Below are positions 9,745 through 17,007 of a stretch of DNA of 64,000 nt, piece after piece. Both the position numbers and the translations under genes were made by a program. Source of the DNA: Algoriphagus sp. NG3 (GTDB lineage Bacteria; Bacteroidota; Bacteroidia; Cytophagales; Cyclobacteriaceae). The stretch's first letter is position 1, and each line of letters starts with the position of its first letter. The notes beneath the pieces are model-generated. The model made no database searches. It saw only the letters and a program-made list of their open reading frames with translations, and was not told the origin of the DNA. The DNA lies in assembly GCF_034119865.1 (NCBI RefSeq), contig NZ_CP139421.1:682001-746000 (forward strand), in the 5' to 3' direction.

Positions 9745-10084
9745 ACCCTTCACCAAATGTGACGAAGAACCGTATGCTGACCCCTGTGATCCATGCTTTT
9801 AGTTTTTTAGCGGGCATTTCGCTAACTAATAACTCCACGACTGAAAAACCAGAACCTACGAGTCAAATAAATCACCCGGCACTACTTCACAGCTAGGAAA
9901 ATGAAGCCAAACCAATCACCCACATCACAGATATGGAACAGGATCATATGACTCACTTTCTGTTTTTATCTGAAAAATGGCACAGAGGATGCAGATAATT
10001 CTGCTTACCAACCGAAAAACACCGTATTTCCTTCACATTTTCTTCCATTTCCCCAAAAAATACCCTGTACAGGGTATGTGCTGG

Positions 10085-10545
10085 TATCATTTTATTCCCT
10101 TTATTGCACAAGTCTTTTAGTTATTGAAGACAACCAACCTACTTCTTATCCTTTAGCCCATCTGGAGCAGAGCCAATCGCCTTCTCCTAAAGGAGAAGGA
10201 TGGGATGAGGTAGAACAGCCAACTTTTATCACACCCATCCGGGCTTAAATCCGGAAACCCACTTAATTCTGAAACAGATAGTAAAATGATAGCAGAGCCA
10301 AGCGCCCTCTCTCTTCAGGAGAGGGCTGGGGTGAGGTAGAACACCCATCCGGGCTTAAATCCGGAAACCCATTTATTTCTGAATCAGCTAATAAAATGAC
10401 AGCAGAGCCGATCGTCCCGATGCGAAGCGTATCGGGAAGCATGGGAGGAGGTAAGAAAACCAATTGCAAATTGATACGAATATCAGGGTTGAATTACAAA
10501 TTCAACCCAGTACGACGAGCGATTTGACTACGCCGAGGGGGAGCT
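10085..10545 (+). repeat. Composite intergenic repeat (R1), three related units
   Basis: This tract is homologous to R2 at 11816-12175. It contains three units, each opening with AGCAGAGCC, then a purine/pyrimidine hairpin such as CTTCTCC/GGAGAAG, then a GATGAGGTAGAACA-like box and CATCCGGGCTTAAATCCGG. The last unit ends with the hairpin GGGTTGAATT / AATTCAACCC and GATTTGACTACGCCGAG. No coding sequence is supported in 9780-10600. Similar boxes recur at 32211-32262 and 13510-13625. Confidence 0.8.
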
Positions 10546-10611
10546 GACTTCCCAAGAACTCTCTTTTTGGGCCAGATTACATTTAAGCCTCTTTACGTTA
10601 ACCGTCACTTA

Positions 10612-11274
10612 ATGGGCATATTGCAAAACATAAAAGCACTTTTTCGACAAGCAGACAAAAAAACTGACTTGATAAATGAATATCGGCAAAAATTGAAAAA
10701 TTTCTTTCCCGACTTTTTGTGTGCAGATCTTGAAAAAGTGTTGGAAATTATGCCTTTGACAGAAGAAATTTATATTGACTCAATTGGAAAACTATACAAA
10801 GTTGAAAATGGTATATATGGAGAGTTGACTGAAATTAAATTGACAACGGGTGAAGTAATTTTCTTCATTTATAGAATTTATTTTCACGAACCAAGTCCAG
10901 AACTTGAAAACGAATTGACCGATACGCAAAAACAAATTCTAAACTGCATATATACAAGACATCACAATGGTTACATCAGAGAAAAACGACTAAAAAACTT
11001 GTTTGGCTTTGACCACGAATGGATTTTGCCTTATAAATTGCAACTACTTGGAGAATATGTGATAGAAATACTTTTTGAACTTGACAGGCATATAACAGAC
11101 GGAAACATTCAACAATACAAACAACTGACATTGACCAATAGAAAATATTGGGAACAGACAAAAAGTAGAATGGCAAGTTATTGGAATGAATGTTACAGAT
11201 ACCCAAACTATAAAAAAATAAAGGACTATATAGGCTATAAAATAATGAAACGAATAAACAAAGCGGGCGGCTAA
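10612..11274 (+). CDS. Hypothetical protein in a cassette-like unit
   Basis: A 220-residue soluble protein that I cannot assign to a family. I choose ATG 10612 rather than the in-frame TTG at 10567, because the segment before 10612 carries the cassette boundary motif GTTAACCGTC at 10597-10606. The protein is rich in Tyr, Lys and Glu and ends in a basic YKIMKRINKAGG tail. The stop codon lies inside GGCTAAC (11269-11275), the first bases of a structured site. The gene has no visible promoter of its own and stands alone between repeat tracts, as expected for a cassette gene. Confidence 0.65.
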   Translation: MGILQNIKALFRQADKKTDLINEYRQKLKNFFPDFLCADLEKVLEIMPLTEEIYIDSIGKLYKVENGIYGELTEIKLTTGEVIFFIYRIYFHEPSPELENELTDTQKQILNCIYTRHHNGYIREKRLKNLFGFDHEWILPYKLQLLGEYVIEILFELDRHITDGNIQQYKQLTLTNRKYWEQTKSRMASYWNECYRYPNYKKIKDYIGYKIMKRINKAGG

Positions 11275-11395
11275 CAGCCGTTTAGAAAAGACGGGGTTCG
11301 GTGCTTCTATGACAGTGAAGCGCTAAATTCAGCCTTTGTGCATCTAATTAGGTTCCGTGGTTAAAATCCCCACCTTCGGGTAGCTGCAAACCGTG
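11269..11395 (+). other. attC-like structured site after the 10612 gene
   Basis: The site opens with GGCTAAC overlapping the stop codon. Its flanking bases are largely complementary (8 of 10) to GTTAACCGTC at the start of the same unit (10597-10606). It contains the GTGCTTCTATGACAGTGAAG motif at 11301-11320 and pyrimidine/purine blocks that can pair (GACGGGG against CCCCACC). The 3' end is not clean, so the site may be decayed. Confidence 0.4.
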
Positions 11396-11761
11396 TGTGA
11401 CTTGAATCGACCTTAAAAGTAGGCCGAATGCTTTGAAATGGATGGAGGACTATTGAGCAATCAATAGCTAGGCTCTCCGATGGCGGCTTGCCGGAGCAGC
11501 CATCAATTAAGCGTAGCGAATCACAGATGCCAATAAATAAAATCACTACATCTGTAAACCACCTTACGCTGCATCTAGTGAAAACAGGGATGTGGTGAGC
11601 GGTTAAGGAATATGGGATCATCGATTTCTGTAGCCCGGTACTGATGGAGCTTATTGGCCACCGTCCCTCCTCCAAATTCCAGCAATTCCCTTCCTATCCA
11701 GCCTAAAATGTGGATAACTTTCTGGCTTTCACCAAAAAAACACCCTAGGACCGAGCGTTAG

Positions 11762-11785
11762 AAAACAGTCCGGTGGACTGTTTTT
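11762..11785 (+). terminator. Perfect 10-bp hairpin with T-run
   Basis: AAAACAGTCC (11762-11771) pairs fully with GGACTGTTTT (11775-11784) around a GGT loop and is followed by T. It looks like an intrinsic terminator but no gene ends nearby on the plus strand, so it may be a mobile hairpin repeat. Outside it, 11396-11815 holds nothing I can assign. Confidence 0.45.
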
Positions 11786-11815
11786 AGTGAGGGGCCAGGT
11801 TGCGGGCTGGCTTCC

Positions 11816-12175
11816 TATCATTTTATTCCTTTTCTTGCGTACAGCCTTTTAGTTTTTGAAAACAACCAACCAACGTCTTATCCTTTATTCCATCTGGAGC
11901 AGAGCCAAGCGCCTCCTCTTCAAGGAGAGCCTGTCCCGATGAGCAAAGCGATATCGGGAAGGATGGGAGGAGGTAGAACACCCATCCGGGCTTAAATCCG
12001 GAACCCACTTTATTCTGATCAGATAGTAAAATGATAGCAGAGCCATGCGCCTCCTCTTTAAGGAGGAGGATGGGAGGAGGTAGGAAAGCCAATTGTAAAT
12101 TGTCAAGAATATTGGGGTGAAGTTACAAACTTCACCAAGTCACCCCGAAAGATGTGACTACACCGAGAGGGGGAT
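11816..12175 (+). repeat. Composite intergenic repeat (R2)
   Basis: A second copy of R1 (10085-10545). It shares the opening TATCATTTTATTCC, the box CATCTGGAGCAGAGCCAA, the CATCCGGGCTTAAATCCGG box and the closing GTGACTACACCGAGAG. It has two internal units instead of three. R1 and R2 bracket the 10612-11274 gene as direct repeats about 1.7 kb apart. Confidence 0.8.
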
Positions 12176-12307
12176 GGGATGAGGTAATTTATTAACTTGC
12201 TCTTAGCAGAACCACGGAACCCTGTGGACAATTGTAATATAGACGCAATAGGGTAGGGGAATGCTGTAACCGCAAGTGTTAGCCACAATTAAAAAAACAA
12301 GACACCG

Positions 12308-12793
12308 ATGGAAAACGAAACTATTGAATATTATTTTGGAGACTTTGTAACAGCTTTAGGACGACCACACTTAGTTTTGGTTGGATATGAAGATGCCGAA
12401 AATCTTCATTGTGAAAAGTATATACTGTTTGAAGAATTAGATGGCAGACATACTCATAAAGGAGAGAAAGTTAATAGCCCAAAAATTGAAGGGGTTATAG
12501 ATAACTTGCCTGACTTCATGGAAAACCAAGGTTTGGAACACGCAAAAAGCATAATCTACCTTGAAGCCTATAAAGAAGCTGAAAAGAAAAAAACGCCAGA
12601 CTTAAGTTATGGTTTGAGAGATATTACGTTAAGGAAGGCAAATCAAACTTCTTTTTTAATGTATATGAAAAGTAAATCAGAATCTCAGCTTAATTGGATT
12701 AGCAACAATACAAACTCCGACAAGCTAAAAGAATTAATAAAACTCTACAAATCGATAAATATCACACACAATAAATTTGATAATCATGAATAG
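12308..12793 (+). CDS. Hypothetical protein, first gene of a two-gene cassette-like unit
   Basis: A 161-residue soluble protein with no recognised domain. The N-terminal half is predicted to be mixed alpha/beta (FVTALGRPHLVLVGYED), the C-terminal half is helical and lysine-rich. The gene begins 20 bases after the boundary motif GTTAGCCACA (12278-12287). The last bases overlap the start of the next gene, so the two are translationally coupled. Confidence 0.65.
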   Translation: MENETIEYYFGDFVTALGRPHLVLVGYEDAENLHCEKYILFEELDGRHTHKGEKVNSPKIEGVIDNLPDFMENQGLEHAKSIIYLEAYKEAEKKKTPDLSYGLRDITLRKANQTSFLMYMKSKSESQLNWISNNTNSDKLKELIKLYKSINITHNKFDNHE

Positions 12794-13028
12794 AACAGTA
12801 TTAGTAAAAGTTGACCTTGAAGACAATTATAGTCACAAGTTGGATGAAGCTTTTCAACAGGTTGACGAAATAATTAATGAAAATAATAATCAAGGATATA
12901 AGGTTGTATCAGTAACACCATTAACAGCAAGTGGCAATTATTATGACAACAGTGAGAACCAATCTTATGGTTATGGATACAGTTTTACAACCGGAATTCT
13001 CATTGTTTTTGAAGAAATTGAAGAATAA
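12786..13028 (+). CDS. Small hypothetical protein, DUF4177-like
   Basis: An 80-residue protein. I choose ATG 12786, in an ATGAATAG overlap with the upstream stop, over the TTG three codons earlier. The pattern of a start strand (VLVKVDL), a helix ending in NENNNQGYKVVSVTPL, a glycine-tyrosine-rich loop and a final strand (GILIVFEEI) resembles DUF4177-type small proteins. Function is unknown. The structured attC-like site begins 3-6 bases after the stop codon. Confidence 0.65.
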   Translation: MNRTVLVKVDLEDNYSHKLDEAFQQVDEIINENNNQGYKVVSVTPLTASGNYYDNSENQSYGYGYSFTTGILIVFEEIEE

Positions 13029-13033
13029 CTGTG

Positions 13034-13163
13034 GCTAATAATGTATATAAAGAATAGGCGAAACAGTAGTAAATTCAAGGGTTATGGCTCGTATCGAAGT
13101 AAATGCTTAACCGAAAGTTTAGAGCTTCGTAATTGCCTACTTTTCATATACTAAACGTTGGTA
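13034..13163 (+). other. attC-like imperfect palindrome closing the 12308-13028 unit
   Basis: The site starts GGCTAAT (13034-13040), the complement of TTAGCC that opens the unit at 12279. Outer arms GTATATAAAGAATAGGC (13044-13060) and GCCTACTTTTCATATAC (13135-13151) pair with three mismatches. An inner stem CGAAG / CTTCG lies at 13095-13099 and 13125-13129. It ends in GTTGGTA (13157-13163), an approximate G-TTRRRY crossover box that also opens the next unit. Long imperfect hairpin, flanking boxes and location right after a stop codon are all integron attC traits. No integrase gene is in the window. Confidence 0.6.
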
Positions 13164-13448
13164 TTCATTAAAAAAGCGAACACATTGAAGATATTTAAAA
13201 TAATTATCGGGTTTCTTTTGCTTATTGGAGCAGGAAGAGAATTTATTGACGCAAGTAGACAATTAGGATCTTTATTTTCTCCTGGAATAATCATCGGGAT
13301 ATTAATTATGTTGGTTTTGTCAACTTGGTTAATTGGAAGTGGTTTTTCTGCTGGAAAATTTAAATTCAAATCTTTTGAGTTTATAAAGTTTTTCGTTATT
13401 TCATTTATGACTTTCGCAATTGTAGCACTATTTAGTTTAGGACAATGA
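13158..13448 (+). CDS. Small membrane protein in a cassette-like unit
   Basis: A 96-residue protein with three predicted membrane helices (about residues 11-26, 42-60 and 75-92) and no recognised domain. No ATG is available upstream of the first helix, so TTG 13158 is the only reasonable start. This TTG is part of the GTTGGTA box that ends the preceding palindrome, so the frame would start directly at the unit boundary. Downstream (13449-13727) there is a repeat tract and no gene. Confidence 0.5.
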   Translation: MVFIKKANTLKIFKIIIGFLLLIGAGREFIDASRQLGSLFSPGIIIGILIMLVLSTWLIGSGFSAGKFKFKSFEFIKFFVISFMTFAIVALFSLGQ

Positions 13449-13509
13449 ACCAGTCAGCTAAACCGTCAACCTAAAAGTGGACCAGCATCTCAAGATCTAG
13501 CACTGTTCG

Positions 13510-13625
13510 ATCGATCGCTCTTTCAGGAGAGGGATGAGGTAAGGAAGCCAATTGCAAACTAGTAACGATACGAAGGTGGAATTACAAATCCCACCCAGTC
13601 GACACGAGCGATTTGACTACACCCA
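13510..13625 (+). repeat. Intergenic repeat module (R3), partial
   Basis: Contains CTTTCAGGAGAGG, GATGAGGTAAG, CCAATTGCAAA, a hairpin around GGTGGAATTACAAATCCCACC and GAGCGATTTGACTAC. It matches the last third of R1 (10440-10545). Just before it, CTAAAAGTGGACCAG (13471-13485) may be a relic of a transposon end. Confidence 0.6.
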
Positions 13626-13727
13626 GACGGGGCAGGCAAACTTCACCTAGCGCCATGAGAAATTTGACTACAATGGGCAAAGTCAAACAATTTTCATTGC
13701 CAACATACATGAAAACCACAATTAACT

Positions 13728-15545
13728 ATGACTAACAAAGTCCTCACGGGGATTACTGTGTTGATGGGACAGCTACTTGAGTTTGAAGTTGCTTTTCCTG
13801 GTGAAGAAAGATTAACAGTGGAACAATATCTTGCTGGATGCAACCGAGATATGATGCTTAATGCTGCTACCTTCTTTTTAGGTTTCAAAAATTACAAATC
13901 AAAGTACGATGACAGCCGCGAGTTTCTCGGAATGTTTTTCAGAGATGAAAACAGTGAGCTTGCAAACCAGATTTATGGTAGAATAAAGGAGGTTGAAAGT
14001 AAGGGGGAACGCATTGGCATTATAAACGCATATTCAAGCCTGAGGCTTTTTGAATATTTCTTTTCCAAGCCAGATGATCCAGTAACACAATCTGAAGCCG
14101 ACCTAGAAGTTAATTTATTTAAAGCCTACTTGGTTTTTAATTCAGAGTTTTCACAAAAGCAAAGTATCGCGTTTCCCTCTTCTCAGAAAAGCGATGAGGA
14201 TTTAAAGTTTCCAATGATGATGTTGTGCATGCGTTATCCGCTTACGGATAAAACAGACTACGACATCAAACAGATTTGGGTAACTCAAATTATAAAAGCA
14301 ATATACCTTTTTCAGTTCCTAGAGTCGCATGAAAAAACACAGCCATTATTAGCCGCCTTTTTGGCGTATTTCAATTGCTCAACTTGGCAGGATTATTTAA
14401 AAAACTTATTACCGCTAACAACCCCTGCAATACTAAGTGAAACAGAAGCTCATACAGACATTGTTGTGAAACAGGGGGAAAAATTTGATCAAGAGTGTGC
14501 TTTCATTGAAAAATTAATAGTTCAAGAGCAAGATGAACTTGACCCGAATGATTTTTTGACTGTTAGGGCCAAACCTTTTTACAAAGTGAAGGATGGTGTC
14601 TATCGAATTATATTCAACATGTTCGTAGCAGAGAAGATATTCAAAGGTGTTTATTTTCTTTTGAGAGATGTAAATAAAATCTTGCCTTCTGCAACAAGAA
14701 TTAAAGAAATTAAAAGCTTTTACGGTGATGAGTTCTCCGAAAAGACTCTTTGCTACAAAGTTTTGGAAAGTATATACACTAATAAATGCATTAGGTTTTC
14801 TGGAAAAGAGTTAGCAGATATGAAAATAGATGCCGCACCTGATTACTATGTAAGAAAGGGTAAAAACATTCTGCTGATTGAATCAAAGGACTTTCTAATT
14901 GCAGCCGATAAAAAAATGTCATTCGACTTTAAGGTCTATGAAGAGGAATTTGGTAGAATTCTAGATTTTGAAGAGTTGTCAGATGGTAAGATTAAACCGA
15001 AAGCTGTGGTACAGTTGATAAACAGCATTCGCAGAATTCTTAAAAATGAATTCCCTGCTGATACAGATTATTATTATAAGGAAATATTTATTTATCCGGT
15101 TTTGCTTACCCACGACCATCAATATGATACACTGGGATTCAATGAACTAATTGACTTTTGGTTCCAAGATGCTTTACTAGACTTGACCGATGAAGGATTG
15201 TATATTCATCATGTAAAACCATTGTCTGTAGTGAATATTGATACATTGATTTATAATCAGGCTGGTTTATTGAATGATATTCCTTTGCATGAAATGCTGA
15301 ATTTTTATCATAGGAACAAAAAGGTCGAAAGGCAAAGGAGCAGAAAATTTAAATCTCAGGAAGAGTACGAAAAATACATAAAAGAGTATAAACAAATGCG
15401 AATGTCAAAACTCATTCCCTTCTCAATGTTCATTGATGATCATTTCCGTAAGCAGGGATTATGGAGACGCCCAGAATTACTAGAAATGGTTCCCGCAGCA
15501 CTGTTCCAAAAAGAATATGAGACTAAAGAATTTAATCAATCCTAA
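13728..15545 (+). CDS. Candidate PD-(D/E)XK-type nuclease, defence-island protein
   Basis: A 605-residue protein without signal peptide or membrane helices. The C-terminal half contains APDYYVRKGKNILLIESKDF, where Asp372, Glu385 and Lys387 fit the D-(x)n-E-x-K active site of PD-(D/E)XK nucleases on the expected strand. The N-terminal 300 residues are helical and unassigned. It is a single gene between repeat module R3 and an IS21 remnant. The motif is suggestive but short, and no wider family homology is recognised. A role as a stand-alone restriction or abortive-infection nuclease is inferred from the neighbourhood. Confidence 0.7.
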   Translation: MTNKVLTGITVLMGQLLEFEVAFPGEERLTVEQYLAGCNRDMMLNAATFFLGFKNYKSKYDDSREFLGMFFRDENSELANQIYGRIKEVESKGERIGIINAYSSLRLFEYFFSKPDDPVTQSEADLEVNLFKAYLVFNSEFSQKQSIAFPSSQKSDEDLKFPMMMLCMRYPLTDKTDYDIKQIWVTQIIKAIYLFQFLESHEKTQPLLAAFLAYFNCSTWQDYLKNLLPLTTPAILSETEAHTDIVVKQGEKFDQECAFIEKLIVQEQDELDPNDFLTVRAKPFYKVKDGVYRIIFNMFVAEKIFKGVYFLLRDVNKILPSATRIKEIKSFYGDEFSEKTLCYKVLESIYTNKCIRFSGKELADMKIDAAPDYYVRKGKNILLIESKDFLIAADKKMSFDFKVYEEEFGRILDFEELSDGKIKPKAVVQLINSIRRILKNEFPADTDYYYKEIFIYPVLLTHDHQYDTLGFNELIDFWFQDALLDLTDEGLYIHHVKPLSVVNIDTLIYNQAGLLNDIPLHEMLNFYHRNKKVERQRSRKFKSQEEYEKYIKEYKQMRMSKLIPFSMFIDDHFRKQGLWRRPELLEMVPAALFQKEYETKEFNQS

Positions 15546-15656
15546 CTTAGATAGTGATTTAAATGAAAGTGACTTGGAAAGTTTACACTTAGTAATAAGG
15601 CATTTGTTACCAATCATTATGAGGTAAGGGGAAAAACATCAGCAGCTTGGCTTGGT

Positions 15657-15833
15657 GGAACTCATCGAAGACCGGTAAGGAAAAAATCCACCAATATTGT
15701 AAGTCATTTGCCAGTACAGAGCTGGTATGAAGTTATCGGAGAGGAAACTATCTCCGATTCTATTCTGGACAGTCTCCCCCATTCCTCCTATCGGATCGAG
15801 CTCACCAGAGATTTTTTAAGAAAAAAAATGTAA
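15657..15833 (+). pseudogene. istB: IstB (IS21 helper ATPase) C-terminal remnant
   Basis: The frame read to the TAA at 15831 gives LPVQSWYEVIGEETISDSIL then SYRIEL and a basic end. This is the conserved C-terminus of IS21-family IstB (LPVxxWxxxIGxxTIADAIxDR...HRIEL). The Walker motifs and the IstA gene are missing. It is a relic of an IS21 element, lying between the nuclease candidate and the MBL gene. Confidence 0.75.
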
Positions 15834-15963
15834 AATTGTCTGGCTATTTGTCTCAGACCATCCCAAATATTAATAATCCCCAGCTTGTAGTGGAATTTTG
15901 AAAATTCCTTTAATTCTTGGTAAACATAGATTTAGTATTCGGTATTTCAATAATGGAGAAATT

Positions 15964-17007
15964 ATGAAAGTAAGGTTTTTAAATGTAGGTTGCGGCGACT
16001 GCATCCATGTTCTTTTTACAGATACAGAAGGGCAAAACCGAAATATATTGATAGACGGTGGTGTTGAAAATGGAGATATTTATGATAAAACTCTGAGAAA
16101 GGTAATTGAATCTATTGTCAAAAAAGGTGAAGTTATCGATTTATGGATTATAACACATATCGATGATGACCATATAGGTGGTATACTTCGACTGCTGAAA
16201 GATGATGAATTATTTTATAAAGTGGATTTATCAAAAACTCAATTTTGGTATAATTATTCCAACTGGGATTATGATACGGGCATTCGGAGAAATAATTTGA
16301 AAAGCGTTAAGCAAGGGGTTAGGCTACGTGATTTTTTGATTGAGAACAGCTTGGTAAATCAATCGATAACAGATCAATACGAGATCATTAATCTGTGGGG
16401 AGCGAAGATTACCATTCTATCCCCCAATCAAAAGGCATTTTCTAAGTTAAGTGCAAAATGGAAGAAAGAAGAAATTAAGATTCGTGAAAAGAGCGCTTCG
16501 TCTTTAAAATTGGCGTCTCACAATGATTACAATATTAGAATAGAAGACTTTAATATCGATCAGGAACAAGAAGACAGTTCTGTAGAAAATGGCAGCAGCA
16601 TCGCTTTCCTCCTGGAATATAAAAGTGAAAAAATGCTCCTAACAGCGGACAGCCATCCTAATAAAATAGCTGATACAATACAGAGAATCTGGATAGGACA
16701 AAAAATTACTTTAAAGTATATGCAGATTCCACATCACGGCAGTAAATATAACACGTCAAAAAAGCTATTAGATTTGATTGATTGCCGTGAATTTATCATA
16801 TCTGGAGATGCTTACAATAAACATAATTTACCCAATAAGGAGACTATGGTGAAATATATTAAAGCTTTTCCCTACGATGATATTACGTTTCACGTTACAG
16901 CAAGAAACCCACTTACAGAAAAGATTTTTGAGGTGGACAAGCCTAGGAAAGTAAACTTGGATTTTCCGAAGGCAGGTAACTATTATTTAGAGTTTGAGTT
17001 AGGATGA
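15964..17007 (+). CDS. MBL-fold hydrolase, Avs1A-like
   Basis: A 347-residue metallo-beta-lactamase fold protein of the ComEC-C-terminal type. It shows LIDGG, the metal motif THIDDDHIGG, an HHGSKYN strand end and a late ISGDAYNKHNLP region. I start at ATG 15964, with GGAG seven bases upstream, not at the TTG 66 bases earlier. The stop codon overlaps the ATG of the next gene (ATGA). From memory, an MBL protein next to a large protease/STAND NTPase is the layout of AVAST type I anti-phage systems. The MBL protein is probably the accessory effector or regulator. Its substrate is not known to me. Confidence 0.85.
   Translation: MKVRFLNVGCGDCIHVLFTDTEGQNRNILIDGGVENGDIYDKTLRKVIESIVKKGEVIDLWIITHIDDDHIGGILRLLKDDELFYKVDLSKTQFWYNYSNWDYDTGIRRNNLKSVKQGVRLRDFLIENSLVNQSITDQYEIINLWGAKITILSPNQKAFSKLSAKWKKEEIKIREKSASSLKLASHNDYNIRIEDFNIDQEQEDSSVENGSSIAFLLEYKSEKMLLTADSHPNKIADTIQRIWIGQKITLKYMQIPHHGSKYNTSKKLLDLIDCREFIISGDAYNKHNLPNKETMVKYIKAFPYDDITFHVTARNPLTEKIFEVDKPRKVNLDFPKAGNYYLEFELG

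Larger units (their letters stand above)
7497..9771. mobile_element. ISL3-family insertion sequence, 2275 bp, with both ends and target duplication
   Basis: The ends are imperfect 23-bp inverted repeats at 7497-7519 and 9749-9771. Both begin GGTTCTTCGTCA and match at 21 of 23 positions. They are flanked by perfect 8-bp direct repeats GTATGCTG at 7489-7496 and 9772-9779, the duplication length expected of ISL3 elements. Inside are a plus-strand ISL3 transposase in two frames and a minus-strand helix-turn-helix gene. The intact duplication indicates insertion in place without later rearrangement. The element sits just downstream of the 6535-7470 gene and interrupts no gene I can see. Confidence 0.92.

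Noticed and set aside
9780..10084. Search for tRNA or attachment site after the IS
   Set aside because: No cloverleaf arms or tRNA-like T-loop were found, and no direct repeat pair points to an integrated element boundary.
10567..10611. TTG start for the 10612 gene
   Set aside because: It would put the cassette boundary motif inside the coding region, and an ATG is available at 10612.
11361..11675. A 104-residue minus-strand frame
   Set aside because: No domain, no ribosome site, and its 3' part overlaps the attC-like site. Composition is consistent with a chance frame.
11823..12106. Overlapping minus-strand frames in R2, rich in Leu, Pro and Ser
   Set aside because: They are translations of the composite repeat, with similar frames in R1.
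15898..15963. TTG start of the MBL protein
   Set aside because: The MBL fold begins at MKVRFLNVG, and the ATG at 15964 has a good ribosome site.
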